64,000 bases of DNA, taken from Pyrenochaeta sp. MPI-SDFR-AT-0127. Its lineage: Eukaryota > Ascomycota > Dothideomycetes > Pleosporales > Cucurbitariaceae. The notes beneath the pieces are model-generated. The model searched no databases. It worked only from the letters and a program-made list of their open reading frames with translations, and was not told the origin of the DNA. How positions within the stretch are numbered: position 1 is the first letter of the stretch; every line of letters begins with the position of its first letter. Location: positions 124,001 to 188,000 of the forward strand of contig JAGTJM010000010.1 in the NCBI GenBank assembly GCA_020747015.1, written 5' to 3'. Positions 59,799 through 64,000 of the stretch are shown piece after piece. A program made the translations under genes and the position numbers.

Positions 59799-60173
59799 CT
59801 ACAAATCCAAACAGCCTGGACTCGTGCACACATCGTAAACTTGGAAGCTCTTATACCCCTCCGACACGTCCACACACGTCGACTCCCAATCCTTGGCCAG
59901 GTCGGCTTTCTTGATTATGTTGTCAGGGTTGCACTCGCTGTCGCTGAAGTACACCATGTAGAAGTTCGCGTCGCTCCCATCACCTGTGAGAAGGTGTGAT
60001 TTCGACATGCCGTGCTGGAAGTCTTGACAACCTTGTTCCGGTCGCTGCATTTTCGTGAGAGGGGCGCCGGAACGACAGCTAGTGCTGGCGTAGTATGTCA
60101 CCATGAATGCTTGGGAGGTGGCGAGGGCGGAGAAAATATAGAGTGTGTTGCTGAGGTTGATGGAGTAGTACAT
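59799..60173 (-). CDS. small secreted six-cysteine protein
   Basis: A single exon of 124 codons. A hydrophobic N-terminus with likely cleavage after ATSQA (residue 22) marks it as secreted. The mature part of about 102 residues has six cysteines (33, 49, 81, 100, 116, 121), an even number suited to three disulfides, and no membrane span. No family is recognised. Size, signal peptide and cysteine content fit the loose definition of a fungal effector or antimicrobial-type protein, which is inference only. It lies alone in accessory-looking DNA. Confidence 0.65.
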   Translation of the reverse strand: MYYSINLSNTLYIFSALATSQAFMVTYYASTSCRSGAPLTKMQRPEQGCQDFQHGMSKSHLLTGDGSDANFYMVYFSDSECNPDNIIKKADLAKDWESTCVDVSEGYKSFQVYDVCTSPGCLDL

Positions 60174-60820
60174 TGTGGTTTGAGTGGACTTCTATGGGAG
60201 GGAAGAGCGAAAGAGGCAGTTATGATGTGCCAAAGAATAGTGTGTGAAACTGCTTTATGGCTTTGTGAACGTTGGAAGACACGTCAGGTGTAGACTTACG
60301 ACAGAGCCACATAGATAGAATTGTCTCAATCCGGCGTTACAATGGCACATGCATAATCCTCCTGGGAGGCTGTGTGTGTTTCATCATTGCAGGATACGGC
60401 GCTGTGCGGCGCTGTGCGGCACAGTCAAATGCACCATCGGGTTGCTTTCTTCTAGGCACGATATGTGCCTCGTAGTAGGATCAAAACACTGCGTATGATG
60501 TTAGATCATATGCCCGACCAGCAGCCCTGCGGCGTCTCTGGCCTAGATAGTTCTCCGAGCGTTGGGTTGCCGGAGATAGAGTGACGATCTCTACTTCTGA
60601 GACAAGCCAATACACCAAGGCAGAAACCAACACGAAAGGACAAGGTGTATTCAGAGATCAGGTTAATATACAAGTGAAGAAGTAGAGATAGTCACCGAAA
60701 GGTTCTCGCAAGGCGTCACCTGTTGCTTGGATTTGGAACTCTAGGCGTTATGTCTACAGACCAATACACCACGCAAAGAACCCAAGTTTTAAGTGACGTA
60801 AGCAATGTGCAATATACATG
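60174..60820. other. intergenic, no supported gene
   Basis: A 647-bp stretch containing a direct duplication of GCTGTGCGGC (60,401-60,420) and several GATAGAGTGACGATCTCTACTTC-like words that partly repeat near 60,685. No gene is present. Confidence 0.5.
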
Positions 60821-61375
60821 CTAGTTGAGAAGTTTCTGGTATGCTTCCACCTGCGTGTCTACATAAGTCTCCTTCCAGTCATCAAACAACAAGCCTAACC
60901 CTAAGGGTGCATAGTCAGGCTGGTGAATAGACATGCCAACATCCTGGAAGCACGCGTGAGTCGCAGTAAGCAAATTTATCCATTTCTCCCATACATTTCC
61001 GTTTGCGGTATACCCCATTAATTTCTTAATCTCATCATGCTGTGTATCCCTAACATTGTTGCACATGAAAAGTGCTACCTCGCGAACGTACAGGAGATCT
61101 GCGGGTGAAAGGCCTTTGACATGCTCTTGAGCGATTGGCAAATCGTTAAATTGCGTAGCTAGGAGAATGCGCCACGCTAGAAAGAAGGTATTGGTTATGC
61201 GCGAGCGTTCTGATAAGGTGAGCTTCGGATCTGCTCTTTCGTGTCCGCGACACAGGTCGGGAACAACGCTCTGCTCGAAGACTGAGCAGCATATTGTTGC
61301 TGCTTCGGCGTGCTCAGGCGTGATCAATGGGGAGGAAGAATTTGGGGCATTCTGCGCTGGTGGTGTGAAGGCCAT
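60821..61375 (-). CDS. hypothetical protein, 184 residues
   Basis: A single exon starting MAFTPPAQ, with no signal peptide. The body is helical, with LTLSERSRITNTFFLAWRILLATQF, ADLLYVREVALFMCNN and LGLGLLFDDW. The wording resembles the all-helical, lineage-specific proteins found in Dothideomycetes, sometimes behind F-box domains, but no named domain can be assigned. A clean start, protein-like composition over the full length and a defined end support a real gene. The role is unknown. Confidence 0.6.
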   Translation of the reverse strand: MAFTPPAQNAPNSSSPLITPEHAEAATICCSVFEQSVVPDLCRGHERADPKLTLSERSRITNTFFLAWRILLATQFNDLPIAQEHVKGLSPADLLYVREVALFMCNNVRDTQHDEIKKLMGYTANGNVWEKWINLLTATHACFQDVGMSIHQPDYAPLGLGLLFDDWKETYVDTQVEAYQKLLN

Positions 61376-61649
61376 GGTTGAGCTGGCGAGTGCGGCGAGA
61401 GAAGTGAAGCAGTAATATGCGAGATGTGTGATAAGAATTCGAGAGCTGTAGTTTGGACCGAGGGGTGGTAGAAGCGATCTTGTAAAGTACAGAGAATGAG
61501 AATAAGTACTAGGTGTTATATAGTTGTTACGGTTGAGACCTCCACATCAAAGTAAGCGCCTTATAAGTAGGCGTTCAACTAATCAAAGCTAGGGTACTGG
61601 ACACTGAGGGTGACTGCGCCCCATAGCACGTGACCGCTCACTCCACCAA

Positions 61650-61850
61650 GTAAAAGTAATTACTAAATAGCTTATAATATAATATTATTATAAAATTTAT
61701 AGTAGATTATATAAGTAAACTAAATAAAAAGTAGAATATCTCCTTTAATATACTACCTTTAATAGTAGAGAGTAAGTTACTAGATAATTATTAGGGTAAA
61801 TAGTAAGTAGATATAAAACTTAATAGTTATGTAGTAGCCACTAAGCTTAG
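61650..61850. repeat. strongly AT-rich block
   Basis: About 200 bp of mostly A and T with recurrent TAGTA, TTATA and AAGTA words; the 60 bp from 61,681 contain only 7 G or C. Such isles in ascomycetes are often remnants of repeats mutated by RIP (C to T in CpA), which is inference here. Confidence 0.55.
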
Positions 61851-61982
61851 CTAACTATGGATCCGCCTTGTATAGAGGAGGAGGCCAAGTCTCTTCTTCC
61901 CTAGCTATCCTTCTACCTTCTATAGCCGTAGGACGGTAAGAGAGGCTATTCTATAACAATAATCTCGTGTTAAATACCTATA

Positions 61983-62086
<104 letters not shown>

Positions 62087-62779
62087 TAAAGGGCTTAGTA
62101 GCCTGTCTACCCTTAATCGCCAACTAGAGTATTTCTATCCTTTCGGTTTGGGCTTTATTTTTGATTCGACCGAAGCAGCACAAATACGCCTAGTATCTTT
62201 CGGTTCGTGCCTCATGGATATTATAAGCTACTTGTTAGAATAGAAACGTCGAAGGGGGCTATAAAAGCTACGTTATTTTCCAGCTTTCTCTCCGCCACGC
62301 CACACAAGGCCCCCACCTCACCTCTGAGCTCGAACAACACACAGAGGTTACTCTCATTAGAAAATGTTCCTATTGGGTATATCAGTCAGGCGCTAACAGA
62401 AGTACCTGTACGCCCAGTACTGCGCCGTTCAGAGAGTGAAACAATCCTACGTAATTCAACGTAGCCACATCGTCAGTATAGTCCCTACAAGGCTGTTTGG
62501 GGAGTAAGATATACCTCACGGCACCAAGCATAACCGGCCGCTGTACTTGGCTCGTGCTTGTTGCGACTATGTATTTAACGAAGCAGCGTCGCGTGAAGAT
62601 GCATCAATCACCAGTGCTTGTCCTTTCTTTCTGGCTACCTCGCATATCCTACCTGCTACAACGTTAGTTAGTCCTGAACCACCTCGCAGAACTTTTAGAT
62701 CAAAAGATAAATCCACCTCAACTCTGATACTTCGACCAGAACTACCAGACCTCACTGTAACCACACTTTGGGCACCGCC

Positions 62780-64000
62780 ATGAGAATTTACGCCTACATT
62801 TTGCCGTGGCTCGTCTCCCACCTTGCGGCATATGCTGCACCAACTGATGAAGCGTCGCTTGCCGGAGGAACATCACACCTCATAAAGCGGGCACCAAAAG
62901 AAGCGGGAATTGGTGTGGAGCTGGAAGTCAGATCCTTTAAATTGATCAACAATGACCCGAGAGCGGAGAACGCCGATGTGAAGATGGTAGCAGCTGTGAA
63001 GGGCTCCACGCTCTTTAACGCGGAAGGAACACCTGATTTTACCACAACATGTGCACCATATTGGGATCTCACTGCTGAGCTTTCTGGAACCCAGCAAATT
63101 GGTAAGTCATGGTGCGCGTGCTCTTTCTAAGGTTGCGCTGATCTCATTGCGATACTTAGGCATCAAGCAACTCACGTTTGAGTGGATTGTCAGAGGAGAA
63201 AAATTGAAGATGATGGCTAGCAACAACCCAGAAGAGGACCTGGTTCTCCCAGCTGTTGGGACAGCAATCAAAGTTGCAACGAAAAAACTCGACCCAAAAA
63301 TAGGCAGCAAGTTCTACATATCCACGACTGACTATGCTGATGAACAATGGGGGCCATGGGCTTTGGTGGAGCCCGGAGAATATAGCGAGAAGAACGTCTT
63401 TCCAGGCACACAAGTAACGACAGGCTTGCCTATAGAAGGTGCGTATTACCCTGCTTACATCAAGGGCTTTCTGGAGTTGGTGAAAATGGTCTGTGAAGTA
63501 CTGTAGAGCTACTCAAGATGTATCAGGACAACTTATTTACTAATTTACCACCCACAGCAATCCAAGAACTCATCTCAATCTTCAAAAGGGAAGAAGATCT
63601 TGCTGGAAAAGAAGTCAACCCCATTACACATGTCTTTAGCCCGCCGACGTCGAAAAGGGATCGACTTGTCTTGATCACGGCCGAAGACATGGAGGATATT
63701 TATGAAATGAAATATATCACGACCGACATGCTAGGCTTTTACTCATTGCTGATGTCCTACGTCAACATTGCTGCAAATTCCGACGATCAAGGTAAGTCAA
63801 GCCCTTGTAGTATCTTATCTTTACGTGCTCGAGGAGAGCTTCTCCATTCCAAGCTGGAAGCACCCGAAGTATTCCGGAAGATTCACTCCCAGCTTTGTAA
63901 GATCACACTGCTGACTATAATGCTTCTTTTAGATAGAGCAGAGGGACCGAAGCACAGGATCAGCATCATGCCAAGAACTGACTTCAAAACGTTGTATGCC
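62780..64000 (+). CDS. secreted pre-pro-protein, 5' part (runs off the window)
   Basis: Exons 62780-63101, 63160-63492, 63558-63791 and 63933 to the window edge join in phase. A signal peptide (cleavage after AAYA, near residue 19) and a Lys-Arg pair at 36-37 suitable for Kex2 mark a secreted, processed protein. The mature part begins APKEAGIGVELEV and continues with WDLTAEL, LTFEWIVRGEKLKM, EQWGPWALVEPGEY, LIITAED-like text and MPRTDF at the edge. I vaguely associate the GIG-V/P-E-LE opening and MPRTDF with large secreted fungal proteins, some annotated as enterotoxin-like, but cannot support that name; no catalytic domain is visible. The intron at 63,792-63,932 is a multiple of three without stops, so it may instead be coding or contain a small exon. 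Confidence 0.6.

Noticed and set aside
60894..60907. telomere-like CCTAACCCTAAGGG
   Set aside because: A single occurrence inside the coding frame of the 184-residue protein (LGLG region); there is no array, so it is chance.

Overview
This window is nuclear DNA of a filamentous ascomycete, most probably a Dothideomycete and perhaps Pleosporales. The genes are cut by short introns (mostly 45-100 bp, GTAAGT-type donors, CTAAC/CTGAC-like branch points, YAG acceptors). The protein families are typically fungal: Zn2Cys6 regulators, a rhodopsin/PTH11-like membrane protein, a HET-domain relic, a DUF1996 protein and a Dal5-type transporter. No rRNA, tRNA or CRISPR array was recognised. Class-level taxonomy is inference. 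Exon coordinates were worked out by hand from splice sites, reading phase and family alignment.

Layout. 1-16,990 is gene-poor: the 3' end of a Zn2Cys6 regulator, an unrecognised gene (6.0-6.7 kb), and a gene at 8.2-10.0 kb joining a His-Me-finger zinc loop to a complete Zn2Cys6 cluster. 17-24.3 kb is a housekeeping-like island: a rhodopsin-domain membrane protein, the Qb-SNARE VTI1, an FAD amine-oxidoreductase-like protein and a secreted DUF1996 protein. A 5.2-kb gene-free stretch follows. Then come a membrane-anchored RGS (RAX1-like) gene and a 907-residue largely disordered protein (29.5-34.4 kb).

35.2-53.6 kb is the metabolic core. A TauD-type dioxygenase and a Dal5-family transporter are divergently transcribed and look like a sulfonate-use pair. 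Next is a probable aromatic-catabolism cluster: dienelactone-hydrolase/SnoaL-like protein, short-chain dehydrogenase, flavin monooxygenase, Zn2Cys6 regulator, 2,3-dihydroxybenzoate decarboxylase, intradiol ring-cleavage dioxygenase, and salicylate-hydroxylase-like monooxygenase. Together these could hydroxylate or decarboxylate a phenolic acid to a catechol or hydroxyquinol and open the ring. The ring-cleavage gene itself carries several disabling lesions, while its neighbours are intact. Two promoter regions of this cluster share near-identical 14-bp palindromes, candidate sites for the cluster regulator.

54.8-64 kb is accessory: a decayed HET gene, a multi-pass membrane protein with a large Cys-containing ectodomain, a six-cysteine small secreted protein, an unrecognised 184-residue protein, an AT-rich block with a compound TAC/GAC microsatellite, and the start of a secreted pre-pro-protein that runs off the right edge.
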